The notes under the pieces are model-generated. The model was not told where the DNA came from. It made no database searches and saw only the letters and a list, made by a program, of their open reading frames with translations. Positions 4,775-13,765 of a DNA stretch of 24,364 nucleotides are shown one piece after another. The stretch is from the IMG/VR virus record IMGVR_UViG_3300047476_000239, positions 1-24,364 of that record, one strand, 5' to 3'. Origin of the DNA: a virus. The first letter of the stretch is position 1; every line of letters starts with the position of its first letter. The position numbers were made by a program, and so were the translations under genes.

Positions 4775-7321
4775 TTATTCCTTGCCTATATCTTTAAGAT
4801 TTGTTTTGCCTTTTTGAGCATTCTTCATCATTTCTTCTTGAAGTTTAGTCGCTCTTTTGCGTTCTGCTTTATTGATTGTAAATTGTGCAGCTTTTTCACC
4901 AATTTTTTCGCCAATTGTTGCGCCCAAAGGAATGCCAGTAAATGATCCAGCTTCTCTGCCAAGCAAAGGCAATCTTTCTGCAAATTTACCAACTCTTTGA
5001 GCTTGTAAGGCTGCGCCTTCATAAGCATGAACACCTGGCATGATGTAACCACCATAGTTCAATGTATGGAAAGCTCTTTGTTCTTCAGGAGAAAAAGCAT
5101 GTTCAATCTTTTTGGCTCTTGCATTAAGAATGTTATTTACTGAGTTTTGATTCCATGTTCCAGCTTTACCAGCGCCAGCCATGTAAATTTCCCTAGCTAA
5201 TGCGCCTTTCATTTCAGCTTTAGCAGCATTGGCATATTGAACCAATTCAGGGGTAATTTCCAAATCAAAATCAGCTCCACGAACTCTGCCTTTTGAAATT
5301 TCATCAAAAGTATCGTAAATATGTTTCCATTGGTCAGGAGGCATTGAATTGAGTTTTTTAGGTATTGCATCATAGCTAGTGCCAGTTTGCACACCATTTG
5401 GATCAACTTCGCCAAATAAGGTTTTAATTCCTTTTGATTCAAATATTTTCTTTTCTGCTTTGTGCAAATTATCGGCTTTTTTGTATAAATCTTGACCACC
5501 AGCCAAAGCAATATCTTTATCAATAGCAGCATTGATCTTTTTTATTGTTGAGGCATTGTCTTTTGTCCATTCGCCATTTAAAGCCTCTCTTACAGCTTTC
5601 CATGCAGCAATACTGTTTGGAGGTAAAACTTTACCTGCTCTATCTTCAAAACCAACTGTTTTAGCCAACTCAATAAGCTGTTCAGCGCTTTTGGCAACAC
5701 CTTCATTTCCTTTTAATCCAAGGCTTGCTCTAAATTGCTTGTTTTCTAACAAATTGGCAACTGATTCAGATTTAATGGGGTTATCGCCTACTTTAGCTCT
5801 TGCATCGTCATAAAGGGCTTGTTTTTGAGCTTTAAGGTATCCAGTAAATCCTTCATCGCTTGCAATAGCATCATTTAAAAGCTGACCACGCTCATAGTCT
5901 GTAGGCAAGTTTTTGCTTGCTCCAGTATTTTCAATGCGCTGTTCTGCATAACGAGATAAAGCGTTTTGCTCCTCTGCAATTTGCCGTTTTAGCAATTCAC
6001 TTGTAGCAGTAGGATTTGCTGATCTTGCTTCTGTATATTCATTTCTAAGAGTATTTTCATTGCCAGTAATTACACCGCTACGAACTTGAGCGCCCTCGCC
6101 AAGAATTTCATTGGCAATTTGTGAGCGAGTTGCTTGTTCAGCAGGAGCAGCATCTTCTTTAACCTTAGACAATTTAACAGCAGGGTATTGTCCTCGAATT
6201 GTTTCCTCTCCTGAAATCTTTCCTGTGTAAGGGTTAATTTCAGTTTTAGCAGCGCCAACTCCAGCCATTGAAGGTTGTGCGCCAGCAGGAGCAACTGGAG
6301 TAGGTTCTTCAAACTTAGGAAAGCTCTTTTCAAACTGCTCTTTAAGTTTTGCTCCAGCACTTTTAATGCTTGGCAATTTAGCTCCAACAGCAGTAGTAAT
6401 ACTGTTAAGCATACTTTCCACATCTTCTTTAGGAATGCCTGTTTTTTGAGCAATAGCATCAGCACTTTCGCCAACATATTGAGCAATAGTTTCCATTGCT
6501 TGACGGCTAAACTCTTTTTTATAAGCTGGTTCTTGAGTAACCCCTAAAGCCTTGCCAAATGGCTGAGATAAAGGTTCTGCAAGTCCTTGAGCAATTTCAG
6601 TAGCTTTTTCAGGAGTTTGACCAACTGCTCTAGCAATAGGATAAGCAACAGTAGCAACTGTTCCTGGAACAACTCCAGTAGCTGTATCAGCCAAAGAAGC
6701 AACACCAGCAACCAAAGGTCTTGCAGTTTCAGAAGCCTTTTTAGAGCGCTCTGCAAACTTATCCATAAAACTTTGATTATCAGAAGGTGCGCCTTCAGCT
6801 TGACCAAATAATTTAGGTTTTAGAGCTTGTTTAGGTTTTTCTCCTGCTTCTTTTGGAGCTTCTGCTTTTCCGCCCATTAAAAAGCTAGAAAAAGGATCAG
6901 AAGATTCTTGAGTTGATTGTGCTTGTTTGGCGCCACCAATAACTTTGCTTACATAAGGCTCAGGATTAACTGTAATATGTCCACCATAAGCAGCCAAAGC
7001 CTTTTCAAGGCTTCCTGTTTTATTAACTAAAGTAGTTAAATAATGGCGAGCTGCTTCTCTAGATTCTTTTGGATTAAAAGGATTAAACTCATAACCCTGT
7101 TCATGCAACATTTTTACAGTAGAAGGAATAAATTGATAATCCCCCATAGCGCCTGATTGCTTATTTAAAGCAAATTTTTCTTTACCGCTTTCTGTGCGCT
7201 TTAGACTATCAAGAATGGCATCAGTAATAACTGGAGATGCGCCTTGATTAGATGCAGGGTTAGCTTGAGGAATAGGGGCTTTAGACTGTCCTCCCATTAA
7301 GAATTGGCTAAAGTCATCCAT
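4775..7321 (-). CDS. Internal virion/ejection protein with N-terminal lytic transglycosylase domain (P22 gp16 position)
   Basis: An 848-residue protein. Residues 30-130 are an SLT-type lytic transglycosylase domain, with ILDSLKRTESGKEKF (catalytic E44 likely), GAMGDYQFIPSTVKML and ALAAYGGH as the family motifs. It would cut peptidoglycan so that DNA can pass during infection. The segment at about 195-260 is Gly/Ala/Val-rich and amphipathic. The rest is long and helical, with a basic C-terminus (from about 805). A short motif, FSQFLMGGQSKAP (residues 4-16), recurs as FSSFLMGGKAEAP (144-156), bracketing the enzymatic domain. AGGA lies 8 bases upstream, and the ATG overlaps the preceding stop (TAATG). 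The position matches P22 gene 16, though P22 gp16 is shorter. Confidence 0.85.
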   Translation of the reverse strand: MDDFSQFLMGGQSKAPIPQANPASNQGASPVITDAILDSLKRTESGKEKFALNKQSGAMGDYQFIPSTVKMLHEQGYEFNPFNPKESREAARHYLTTLVNKTGSLEKALAAYGGHITVNPEPYVSKVIGGAKQAQSTQESSDPFSSFLMGGKAEAPKEAGEKPKQALKPKLFGQAEGAPSDNQSFMDKFAERSKKASETARPLVAGVASLADTATGVVPGTVATVAYPIARAVGQTPEKATEIAQGLAEPLSQPFGKALGVTQEPAYKKEFSRQAMETIAQYVGESADAIAQKTGIPKEDVESMLNSITTAVGAKLPSIKSAGAKLKEQFEKSFPKFEEPTPVAPAGAQPSMAGVGAAKTEINPYTGKISGEETIRGQYPAVKLSKVKEDAAPAEQATRSQIANEILGEGAQVRSGVITGNENTLRNEYTEARSANPTATSELLKRQIAEEQNALSRYAEQRIENTGASKNLPTDYERGQLLNDAIASDEGFTGYLKAQKQALYDDARAKVGDNPIKSESVANLLENKQFRASLGLKGNEGVAKSAEQLIELAKTVGFEDRAGKVLPPNSIAAWKAVREALNGEWTKDNASTIKKINAAIDKDIALAGGQDLYKKADNLHKAEKKIFESKGIKTLFGEVDPNGVQTGTSYDAIPKKLNSMPPDQWKHIYDTFDEISKGRVRGADFDLEITPELVQYANAAKAEMKGALAREIYMAGAGKAGTWNQNSVNNILNARAKKIEHAFSPEEQRAFHTLNYGGYIMPGVHAYEGAALQAQRVGKFAERLPLLGREAGSFTGIPLGATIGEKIGEKAAQFTINKAERKRATKLQEEMMKNAQKGKTNLKDIGKE

Positions 7322-8637
7322 TACAAAGATCCTGTTTGCTCTAATTTCTTAATGTTATTCCATTTCTCATTAAAAATCTTCATTTCTGCTGGATCTGATC
7401 CAATCAAAGCATCTCTAGCTTTTGCTTTTTGATCAGCAGTCATGTTCTTGTCATCAAAAATGTTTTTTAGTTGGAAAATTTTAGGATCAGCATTGTTTTT
7501 CCACATTTGATTAAATGCGCTAATGTTTTGATCGCCATATTTATCGGCAAATTTCTTAACTGCTGTTGCTTTTAAATCAAGCCCTGTCATATCGGCTTGT
7601 GTTCTGCGAGCAATTTCAATCAATACTTTTGGAGGATAAGTTTCATCGCCATTTGCCATGCGAACTAATTGCTTTCCAGCATCCGTAGCCAAAGATCCGC
7701 CTGATGCTTGAATATTTGCAATTTGAGCATTAGCCAAATCTTTAGAAAGTTCTTTATAGCGAATGCCTTGTTCAGTCCCAAGAAATGTAGAAATATTTCT
7801 TTCAGCAGAGCCTAGAACACCTGAAGTGGGCAAAGTTGCTGATTTTTCAAGCTCTTGAGCTTTTTTAATAACTTCATCAATACTTCTACGAGAAGCAGGA
7901 ATATCTGCTTGACGAGCAATTAAAGCTGATTTTGTTTCAGTTCCAATTTTTCGTTCAGCTTCTTCTTGTGGAAGCGCTGTATATGCTTGACCAGCTTGTC
8001 TTACTGGATAAGACAATGCAACTGGCTTACTAAACTCTGGTTTAGGGCCTTGACTCATTTGTTCGGCAGTAACCCCTTTTGGAGCCGTTCCTTGCGTTCC
8101 AGTTGGCGCATAACCGCCTTCAGTAGTAGCAGGAGAAGATTGATAACCGCCAGCAGGAAGCTGAGAAGGCAATATACCGCCTGGATACATTTTCTCTAGT
8201 TGAGATTGAGTATTTAATGTTTTTGCCATATTAGTAGCAAGCCAAGCTCTTAATTGAGTTGCGCTTCCATCTTTAGGCAATCCAGCCAATGCTTGCTCCA
8301 TATTTTCAGGGGCAATTCCAAGCCTCTTTGCTTGTTCATTTGCTGTTTTTACAATGTCATCCGCAGTTAAATCAGGTTTAGTCAATAAACCTTGTTGTCC
8401 TTGAACTAAAGATGTAACTTGTTTTAAAGCATTTTCTAATTTAGCTGTATCTGCTCTAGAAACAGCTTCTTGTGCTTGAGCCTGTCCTTGCTGAATTGCT
8501 GCTGGCAACAAAGCCTTTTCTTTTTGCAATGCAGTAGTTGTTCTGCCAAGATTTACTAAATCCTGCAATGGCATAGCTTGTGGAGGCTGAATATTTCCAT
8601 AAATTCTTGGATCAGCGATTTGTGTAATTTCAGGCAT
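7321..8637 (-). CDS. Probable ejection/internal virion protein (P22 gp20 position)
   Basis: A 438-residue, mostly helical, Gln/Ala-rich protein without a signal peptide or membrane span. The N-terminal 130 residues are helical (LPAAIQQGQAQAQEAVSRAD). A low-complexity Gly/Pro/Thr linker occupies about 150-200. The C-terminal half is helical with a Lys-rich end. I recognise no enzymatic motif. Length, composition and location between a DNA-transfer-like protein and the transglycosylase ejection protein match P22 gp20. AAGGA lies 6 bases before the ATG. The ejection role is inferred from order and composition. Confidence 0.68.
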   Translation of the reverse strand: MPEITQIADPRIYGNIQPPQAMPLQDLVNLGRTTTALQKEKALLPAAIQQGQAQAQEAVSRADTAKLENALKQVTSLVQGQQGLLTKPDLTADDIVKTANEQAKRLGIAPENMEQALAGLPKDGSATQLRAWLATNMAKTLNTQSQLEKMYPGGILPSQLPAGGYQSSPATTEGGYAPTGTQGTAPKGVTAEQMSQGPKPEFSKPVALSYPVRQAGQAYTALPQEEAERKIGTETKSALIARQADIPASRRSIDEVIKKAQELEKSATLPTSGVLGSAERNISTFLGTEQGIRYKELSKDLANAQIANIQASGGSLATDAGKQLVRMANGDETYPPKVLIEIARRTQADMTGLDLKATAVKKFADKYGDQNISAFNQMWKNNADPKIFQLKNIFDDKNMTADQKAKARDALIGSDPAEMKIFNEKWNNIKKLEQTGSL

Positions 8638-8646
8638 AATTATTCC

Positions 8647-9504
8647 TTAAGCTGGTCGAACAGTAAATCCTGCGCCACCAGTAAGATCGGCTCCAGCTCC
8701 GCTAGTGGTGTATCCAGTTGAGCTTAAAGCATTTTCATAGCTTTGTGGCTGATTCATTTGATTCATAGCATAGTAGCCACCAATATTTCCAAGGCTTTGA
8801 AGGGCATTACCCATAATGTTTCCTTGAGCAATTTGAGAAGCTGCTTGAGCATTTCCAAGTCCGCTTGTAAGGCTTGCCACATTTGTGCCTGTTCCAATAA
8901 GAGCATTTGCCTGACCAGTAGCGCCTGTAAGTCCCATTTTGGCAATATCGCTTAATTGGTTATAAATGTTTGTTCTTTGGGCTTGAAACTGATTAAAAGC
9001 ATTGGCATATTCGCCTGATGCAAAATTTTGAGTGTAATCTTGTAGGCTTCGCAAAGCATTGCCACTTACAGCGCCACCAGTAAGGTTTGATGCAGCTAAA
9101 TTAGCCCCTTGACCTTGTTTTAGCCTAAAAGCATAACCAGGAGCCATAGCTGCATTAAGATCAGCAGCGCCAAATTGCTGTTGGAAATAAGGTCTATTTA
9201 CAGACATATCAGATAGCGCAGTTTTTCCTGCTTCTACATAAGGCTGATATTTTTCAGCGCCTTGTCTGCCAGCTTCTAAAACTTGACCTTGAGCCCTAGC
9301 TGCTGCATCCGCTTGAGTTTGAGCGGCGCTTTTTGCTCCTGAACTTGAAATAAGCGCTCCGCCAATAGTAGCTGCACCCATAATTCCAGCAGAAACAGGA
9401 TCATTGTATTCGCCATAAGCAGGACCACCAAAAGGATCTCCAATTGGGTATTCGGCTGACATAGCCTTAGTTGTGGCACGACTTAAATAGTATTTATTAA
9501 ACAT
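8647..9504 (-). CDS. DNA-transfer/ejection protein, P22 gp7-like
   Basis: A 285-residue Ala/Gly/Gln-rich protein. Residues 38-58 (AGIMGAATIGGALISSSGAK) form a hydrophobic, glycine-zipper-like segment. A helical region follows (TQADAAARAQGQVLEAGRQG, AEKYQPYVEAGKTALSDM) and then FRLKQGQGANLAASNLTGGA with RSLQDYTQNFASGEYANAFN. These are features of the widely distributed phage DNA-transfer/minor structural family that includes P22 gp7-position proteins. It probably enters the host envelope with the DNA. AGGTG lies 5 bases before the ATG at 9504. A second ATG at residue 15 is possible. The start overlaps the upstream gene by 8 bases. Confidence 0.75.
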   Translation of the reverse strand: MFNKYYLSRATTKAMSAEYPIGDPFGGPAYGEYNDPVSAGIMGAATIGGALISSSGAKSAAQTQADAAARAQGQVLEAGRQGAEKYQPYVEAGKTALSDMSVNRPYFQQQFGAADLNAAMAPGYAFRLKQGQGANLAASNLTGGAVSGNALRSLQDYTQNFASGEYANAFNQFQAQRTNIYNQLSDIAKMGLTGATGQANALIGTGTNVASLTSGLGNAQAASQIAQGNIMGNALQSLGNIGGYYAMNQMNQPQSYENALSSTGYTTSGAGADLTGGAGFTVRPA

Positions 9505-9874
9505 AGCTGCACCTATCGCATTTTAAGTAGATTTTACCTTGCTCCTGTTTTATTTCAATAAAACCAAGCCTTTTACAAAAATTAATTCCTTTTTGGTTTT
9601 CTTGCATAACAGAAGTTACTGCATAACCATACTTATCAATTACCTTTTTTAAGGTTTCCCTTAAATGACCTCTTATTGAAAATGTTGGTTTTATTCCATA
9701 GCCTATATGAACTTCATTTTCTTTTGCCAAAACACCGCCAATAATGACATCTTTTTGCTTCAATGGAGTTATATCCCAATCGCTCATAATTTGATAAAAA
9801 TCTTCGAAAGGCATATTTAGCCTATCTTTTACAGACTCATAGATCATTTTGATCGCTGTTTTTCTATCAGACAT
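9497..9874 (-). CDS. GNAT-fold acetyltransferase-like virion-region protein
   Basis: A 125-residue protein. Residues 39-62 (LKQKDVIIGGVLAKENEVHI, GYGI) and 91-110 (QENQKGINFCKRLGFIEIKQ) match the beta4 and the terminal Asn...GF motif of GNAT acetyltransferases. The P-loop-like acetyl-CoA motif is only weakly visible (IRGHLRETL, residues 68-76). The position just before the gp7-like gene corresponds to P22 gene 14 and to the T7 gp13-type GNAT-like internal virion proteins. A structural or assembly role with degraded catalysis is therefore as likely as real acetyl transfer. No good ribosome site is seen, and it overlaps the preceding gene by 8 bases, which suggests coupling. Confidence 0.7.
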   Translation of the reverse strand: MSDRKTAIKMIYESVKDRLNMPFEDFYQIMSDWDITPLKQKDVIIGGVLAKENEVHIGYGIKPTFSIRGHLRETLKKVIDKYGYAVTSVMQENQKGINFCKRLGFIEIKQEQGKIYLKCDRCSYV

Positions 9875-10106
9875 TGTAGTAAGGAACTTTGTAAACTTTT
9901 CCGTTTACTGTAACTTCAATAAATCCAACAGGATTTGATGGTAAAACAGCGCCTCCAGCCGTTGCGGAAGGGGCTATTTTAGTAAAATTTAATAGATTCA
10001 ATAGCCAAACTTGCCAAGCTCTAGTTGGTCTTTTTGTCATCTCATCAATAAATTCAGTTTGTGGATAAGGGTTATCTTGGCTTGGACCCCATATTTGGTT
10101 AGACAT
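9867..10106 (-). CDS. Hypothetical 79-residue virion-region protein
   Basis: The protein begins SNQIWGPSQDNPYPQTEFID, has an amphipathic helix (RAWQVWLLNLLNFTKI, about residues 28-43), an Ala/Gly linker and a terminal beta hairpin (VGFIEVTVNGKVYKVPYYNV). The TAATG overlap with the gp10-like gene and AGGGG 8 bases upstream support translation. It occupies the slot of the P22 tail-needle gene 26 but is far too short and lacks the long trimeric coiled coil. The name is therefore left open. It may be a small neck or virion component. Confidence 0.62.
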   Translation of the reverse strand: MSNQIWGPSQDNPYPQTEFIDEMTKRPTRAWQVWLLNLLNFTKIAPSATAGGAVLPSNPVGFIEVTVNGKVYKVPYYNV

Positions 10107-12235
10107 TAGTTTTCCCCTACAGAGGCTTTAAGGTTGGCAGATACGATAACAGCCTTAACTGGATCTGTAACCACAACTTCATAAATTCGATCTCTAGCCC
10201 AACCTAATCTTCGCCAAATAATACGATTTTGGTATTTTCCAACCTTGCCAATTCCTGACCAATGTTCATTTGACCATGTAGAACCGCCATCATTTGACCA
10301 TCGGAGCATAGCTTGAGGATTTGCTCCCTCTGTTTCAAGATTTATTGGGGGGGTTGTAATACCCTGCAAACCAACACCAGGTTGAAATTGAATTTGCAAT
10401 TCTTCAAAATATTGGCGCTGAAAATCAGTAACCAAATGAGGGCATCTACGAACTCTGCGAATATTATTGCCATTATCTGTGTAATTGTCAGGATCTAGCT
10501 TATAAATTTGCCCATTTTCCCAATCTCCAACCAATACTAATCCTTGGAAAAAAGCAGAGCAATTTGATCTATGGCGCTTAAAATTATTTTGGCTATCGCA
10601 CCATAACCATTTATGCCACATTTGAGTTGCGCCATCATAAACCCAAGTTAATTCAAGGCTTGGAAAGCTAACAACATAGCATTCATGTCCTTCTAATTGA
10701 TATGTATAGGCAACTGCATCGCTAATGTTTTGATTTACAAGTGTATTTTCTACCGCATGAGTAGAAATGCGCTCAGGGAAATAGCCATTCATTTTTACAA
10801 TAACAGCTTGACCACGATCATTTCTTGAAACATAAGCAAAAGAGTTGCCAAATCGAGCCATGCTAAATTTAGCAGCAATGCCATGCTGACTTGATGCGCC
10901 AGGAATGCGCTGAAAAGGAAATGGGAATGTACCAGTATCAGCCCAAACCTCAGAAGTCTTTTCGCCTAATAAATAAATTTGACCATGATCTACAATTAAA
11001 GAAACAAGATCATCAGGCCCTGTAAATTTAGATGCAAAAGACAATCCATAAGTAATTGGCGATAAAACATCAGAAGAAGCCCATTGCTGAGTATTTGGTT
11101 TGTTATAAACAAAATAGTTATCAACAATATCTACTGTAGAACCACCTGTAAATGCTCCATCAGTTGTTGGCAACCTACTGAAATTTAAGGCATACATAGT
11201 TCTAGAGGTAACTGTTTGGCTGTTGTTAATTACATAATTACCAGTTGATCCAGTTCCTGTTCCAAATGTAAGGGTAAGAGTTAATCCTGTTCCAGCTCCA
11301 TCGGAAGATGTAGAAACATTGTTTGTGGGTGTAGATGTATATTGACCTGAAAAAGTTCTAGTAAGACCTGTAACAGCTCCTGAGCCACCAATTGAAGTAA
11401 CTGTATAAGTAGCTGGACTTGATCCATAAACACCACCTAAAACAGTAATATTTTCATTGACTGCATATCCTGTTCCACCAGCAGCAATAACTTCACTAAG
11501 AACAGTACCGCTACCTAAAGCAGTAATAATTGTATTAACTGCTACTGTAGAACCTTGAATGGTTTGTCCAAGGTATAAAGTTCCGCTAGTTACGGCAGTA
11601 ACAGTAAGAGTAGTTCCTGACATTTCACCAGTAAAAACTGAAGCTACGGCAGCCGAGTTCATACGAATTGGTGATGCAATAGTATTGCCCTGATTTAAAG
11701 TCCAAGTAGATCCTGAACCACTAACAATTACAGTATCTGGTGTAATGCCAACACCAAATAAAGCCTGATTTGCAGAAATTGATCCTGAAATCAATCTAGT
11801 TACAGTTAATGTTGTTCCACTAATTGTGCCTTCAAATACAGCAGAGTTAGGATTAGAAATTCGCCATGTATAACGATTAATTCCATCCACAATATAAACA
11901 TTTATACCATTATCAGTAATTCCTACTTGACCGCTATTAGACTCTAATTGACCAACAATAGTAGGAGTAAAGTCTGATCCCATTACATAAACATAAGGAC
12001 CACAAACAGCAACAAGGTAATCTTGCCCTGAAACTGCTCTCATTCCTCTGACTTCTTGAGCAGTTTGTAGTGTTACCACATTGGTTAAACCTGGAGTTGG
12101 ATATAAAGCTACAACACCCCTAGACCCTGGTTGTTTAGTAGGATCAATTTCAGGTCTAAAGTTTATGCACTCCTGAGCATCTTGATAGATGGAAGGAGCT
12201 TCGTAAGCTGAACCAACAAAGCCAAAATCTGCCAT
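10106..12235 (-). CDS. Packaged-DNA stabilisation protein, P22 gp10-like, with inserted repeat region
   Basis: A 709-residue tail-hub/head-completion protein. The start MADFGFVGSAYEAPSIYQDA and QECINFRPEIDPTKQPGSRG, with ALYPTPGLTNV following, match the P22 gp10 family (Phage_stabilise). The C-terminal part (about residues 355-709) is a propeller-like region with YFVYNKPNTQQWASSDV, DHGQIYLLGEKTSEVWAD and RWSNDGGSTWSNEHW. P22 gp10 is about 470 residues. The excess is explained by a Gly/Ser/Thr-rich beta-repeat insertion at residues 133-347. Gp10 normally joins gp4 below the portal and retains packaged DNA. AAGG lies 7 bases before the ATG. The gp4-like gene lies directly upstream, as in P22. 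Confidence 0.88.
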   Translation of the reverse strand: MADFGFVGSAYEAPSIYQDAQECINFRPEIDPTKQPGSRGVVALYPTPGLTNVVTLQTAQEVRGMRAVSGQDYLVAVCGPYVYVMGSDFTPTIVGQLESNSGQVGITDNGINVYIVDGINRYTWRISNPNSAVFEGTISGTTLTVTRLISGSISANQALFGVGITPDTVIVSGSGSTWTLNQGNTIASPIRMNSAAVASVFTGEMSGTTLTVTAVTSGTLYLGQTIQGSTVAVNTIITALGSGTVLSEVIAAGGTGYAVNENITVLGGVYGSSPATYTVTSIGGSGAVTGLTRTFSGQYTSTPTNNVSTSSDGAGTGLTLTLTFGTGTGSTGNYVINNSQTVTSRTMYALNFSRLPTTDGAFTGGSTVDIVDNYFVYNKPNTQQWASSDVLSPITYGLSFASKFTGPDDLVSLIVDHGQIYLLGEKTSEVWADTGTFPFPFQRIPGASSQHGIAAKFSMARFGNSFAYVSRNDRGQAVIVKMNGYFPERISTHAVENTLVNQNISDAVAYTYQLEGHECYVVSFPSLELTWVYDGATQMWHKWLWCDSQNNFKRHRSNCSAFFQGLVLVGDWENGQIYKLDPDNYTDNGNNIRRVRRCPHLVTDFQRQYFEELQIQFQPGVGLQGITTPPINLETEGANPQAMLRWSNDGGSTWSNEHWSGIGKVGKYQNRIIWRRLGWARDRIYEVVVTDPVKAVIVSANLKASVGEN
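11195..11839 (-). repeat. Beta-repeat insertion inside the gp10-like gene (two units, second interrupted)
   Basis: Residues 133-347 of the gp10-like protein. Unit 1 (133-192) reads [20 protein letters not shown] with ALFGVGITPDTVI. Unit 2 (200-347) begins [20 protein letters not shown] and ends in NYVINNSQTVTSRTM. Unit 2 is split by about 83 residues (245-327, 11255-11503) of a different Gly-rich domain (AAGGTGYAVNENITVLGG, with TPTNNVS and TLTLTFG). The same unit type occurs in the gp4-like gene. Boundaries are approximate. Confidence 0.75.
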
Positions 12236-12244
12236 TTTTTAGCC

Positions 12245-13441
12245 TTATCTAAAGAATCCACCATTGAGAATCCAGCCAGCATCTTTTTGACGGCTAGAAA
12301 GCATTGCATCAGCAAATTGAGCTGTCTGCATCGGTTTCATGTTAGTTCGTTTAAGAGTTGCCTTAGCTTGTGCAGCATAGGCATTAATCATAGCTATTTG
12401 AGTTGGCGATGCTTTGCCATACATAGGCATCATTCGCTCTGCCAAACACCATCTGAGAGCCATAGAATAGCCTTGTGGAAGCACTATATCGTCATACATG
12501 GTTCCATAATTGCTAAACAGCGTTTGAGCAAATAAATGAACTTCGCCTTGGGATGGGTTAGGCCATAAGAAAACATTGCCTGACTGCTCATTTGGGTTGA
12601 AATACACAGCCTTAGGCCAAGGGCCATTTAATGTTTTAAGACCAATAGAGTTATAGTTATCTAATGCTAAAACAGCCATTTGATAATCTAAACCACCATT
12701 GGCAATAGGCTGACCATTTGAGCTAGTGTTTACCCTTACATAGGCACTATCAATGCCAAGTGGCTTTTGATAGTAAGCAGTAATAGTTGAATCTACGATT
12801 GTTCCAGTAATGGTTGTAGAAGCTACAGTTTGAGAAGCGCTTACTGTATAAGTTCCAGTTCCGCCAGATCCGCTTATCAAAGCTGTAATGGTTGTTCCAG
12901 CAGTAATGCCAGTTCCACTAATAACAGAACCAATATTGACTGCTCCTGATGCTACAGCAGTAACAGTTAAAGTTGTGCCTGAAATAGAGCCTGTAAATAC
13001 TGGAGTTTGAGTGCCTTGAACAATGTTAAGCAAGTAAGTGCCTTGCTCATTTACATTACCGCCAGCTCCAGTTAAATTGCGAACAATTCGAGTTCCTGGT
13101 GTAATGCCTTGACCGCTTAAATATTGTCCTTGAGCAACAGCTCCTGAGTTAATACCAGTAACTGTTAATACATTTCCTGAAAAAGTTCCTGTAAATGAAG
13201 CGCCAATAAAGTTAGCTGTAGATGGATCAGGACCAATAGTGTATTGAACTTGCCCTGCAATTACTGGAAAAATGATTTCAGTAATATTAAATACCATCAT
13301 GTCCTCATTTGACCATTGGTCTATGAGGTCATTCATTAACTCAAAAGCATCTTTAGCAGCATCGGCTGTAGGCTGTTCGCCAGCCTCAAGAGCGCCAATA
13401 TCTTTTAAGGCTCTGCTAATAATGTCAATCGGCTTGGTCAT
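12245..13441 (-). CDS. Head-completion/tail accessory protein, P22 gp4-like, with inserted repeat region
   Basis: A 398-residue protein. The helical N-terminus ([60 protein letters not shown]; to residue 70) and the C-terminal part from about 216 ([56 protein letters not shown]) are characteristic of the P22 gp4 tail accessory family, which docks under the portal. P22 gp4 is only 166 residues and related proteins are a little over 200. Residues about 82-215 here are an insertion of two beta-repeat units. GGA lies 6 bases upstream of the ATG. The gp4-gp10 neighbour order is conserved. Any peptidoglycan-cutting activity reported for P22 gp4 cannot be judged from this sequence. Confidence 0.87.
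   Translation of the reverse strand: MTKPIDIISRALKDIGALEAGEQPTADAAKDAFELMNDLIDQWSNEDMMVFNITEIIFPVIAGQVQYTIGPDPSTANFIGASFTGTFSGNVLTVTGINSGAVAQGQYLSGQGITPGTRIVRNLTGAGGNVNEQGTYLLNIVQGTQTPVFTGSISGTTLTVTAVASGAVNIGSVISGTGITAGTTITALISGSGGTGTYTVSASQTVASTTITGTIVDSTITAYYQKPLGIDSAYVRVNTSSNGQPIANGGLDYQMAVLALDNYNSIGLKTLNGPWPKAVYFNPNEQSGNVFLWPNPSQGEVHLFAQTLFSNYGTMYDDIVLPQGYSMALRWCLAERMMPMYGKASPTQIAMINAYAAQAKATLKRTNMKPMQTAQFADAMLSSRQKDAGWILNGGFFR
12797..13198 (-). repeat. Tandem beta-repeat insertion inside the gp4-like gene (two units)
   Basis: Unit 1 (residues 82-147) reads [20 protein letters not shown], with [14 protein letters not shown] and [14 protein letters not shown]. Unit 2 (148-215) reads [20 protein letters not shown], with [33 protein letters not shown]. 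The consensus is FTGxxSGxxLTVTxxxSGxxxxGxxxxGxGIxxGTxI. Similarity is clear at protein level and diverged at DNA level. The units interrupt an otherwise continuous gp4-like fold. Confidence 0.78.
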
Positions 13442-13449
13442 AACAATTC

Positions 13450-13764
13450 CTATCCAATAGTAAAAGTATCAGCTTCCCAAGGGAAAGCGACTTTTTTGCT
13501 TGTTTTTAATGCTTTTAGTTGTTTTTCTAAGTTTAATTTTATGATGTTTACATCATCTTTGGTAGTATCTTGATCCAGCCAAATAATTAAATTTTCTTCT
13601 TTAATTTCTGAAAATTGCTTGTAAACAACCCCATCAGAAAATTGATGATAACCTTCTGTTTCTACTATATTTTCGCCATCATCAGCTTTAAGTAAAAATC
13701 GAACTTTATTAAGGCTTTCGCCTTCAGCAAACAATTCTAAGATTGACCATTCGTAATTAATCAT
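13450..13764 (-). CDS. Hypothetical beta-rich 104-residue virion-region protein
   Basis: It begins [20 protein letters not shown] with alternating beta strands ([18 protein letters not shown]), then a helical Lys-rich segment ([20 protein letters not shown]) and an end WEADTF. This layout resembles small beta-sandwich proteins encoded beside fibre genes in aquatic phages, such as the DUF7936-like group, but the family assignment is tentative. The ATG follows the upstream stop by 1 base. Its place among fibre and chaperone genes suggests a tail or decoration role. Confidence 0.62.
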   Translation of the reverse strand: MINYEWSILELFAEGESLNKVRFLLKADDGENIVETEGYHQFSDGVVYKQFSEIKEENLIIWLDQDTTKDDVNIIKLNLEKQLKALKTSKKVAFPWEADTFTIG

Positions 13765-13765
13765 T

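Noticed and set aside
6070-6807. Leu-rich minus-strand frames inside the 848-residue ejection gene (138 and 87 residues)
   Set aside because: They are out-of-frame readings of Ala/Lys/Gln codons in an intact gene. They lack start signals and any recognisable motif.
11255-11503. Gly-rich nested segment considered as a collagen-like or mobile DNA insertion
   Set aside because: The residues are beta-prone with no Gly-X-Y periodicity and no terminal repeats in the DNA. A protein-domain insertion fits better.
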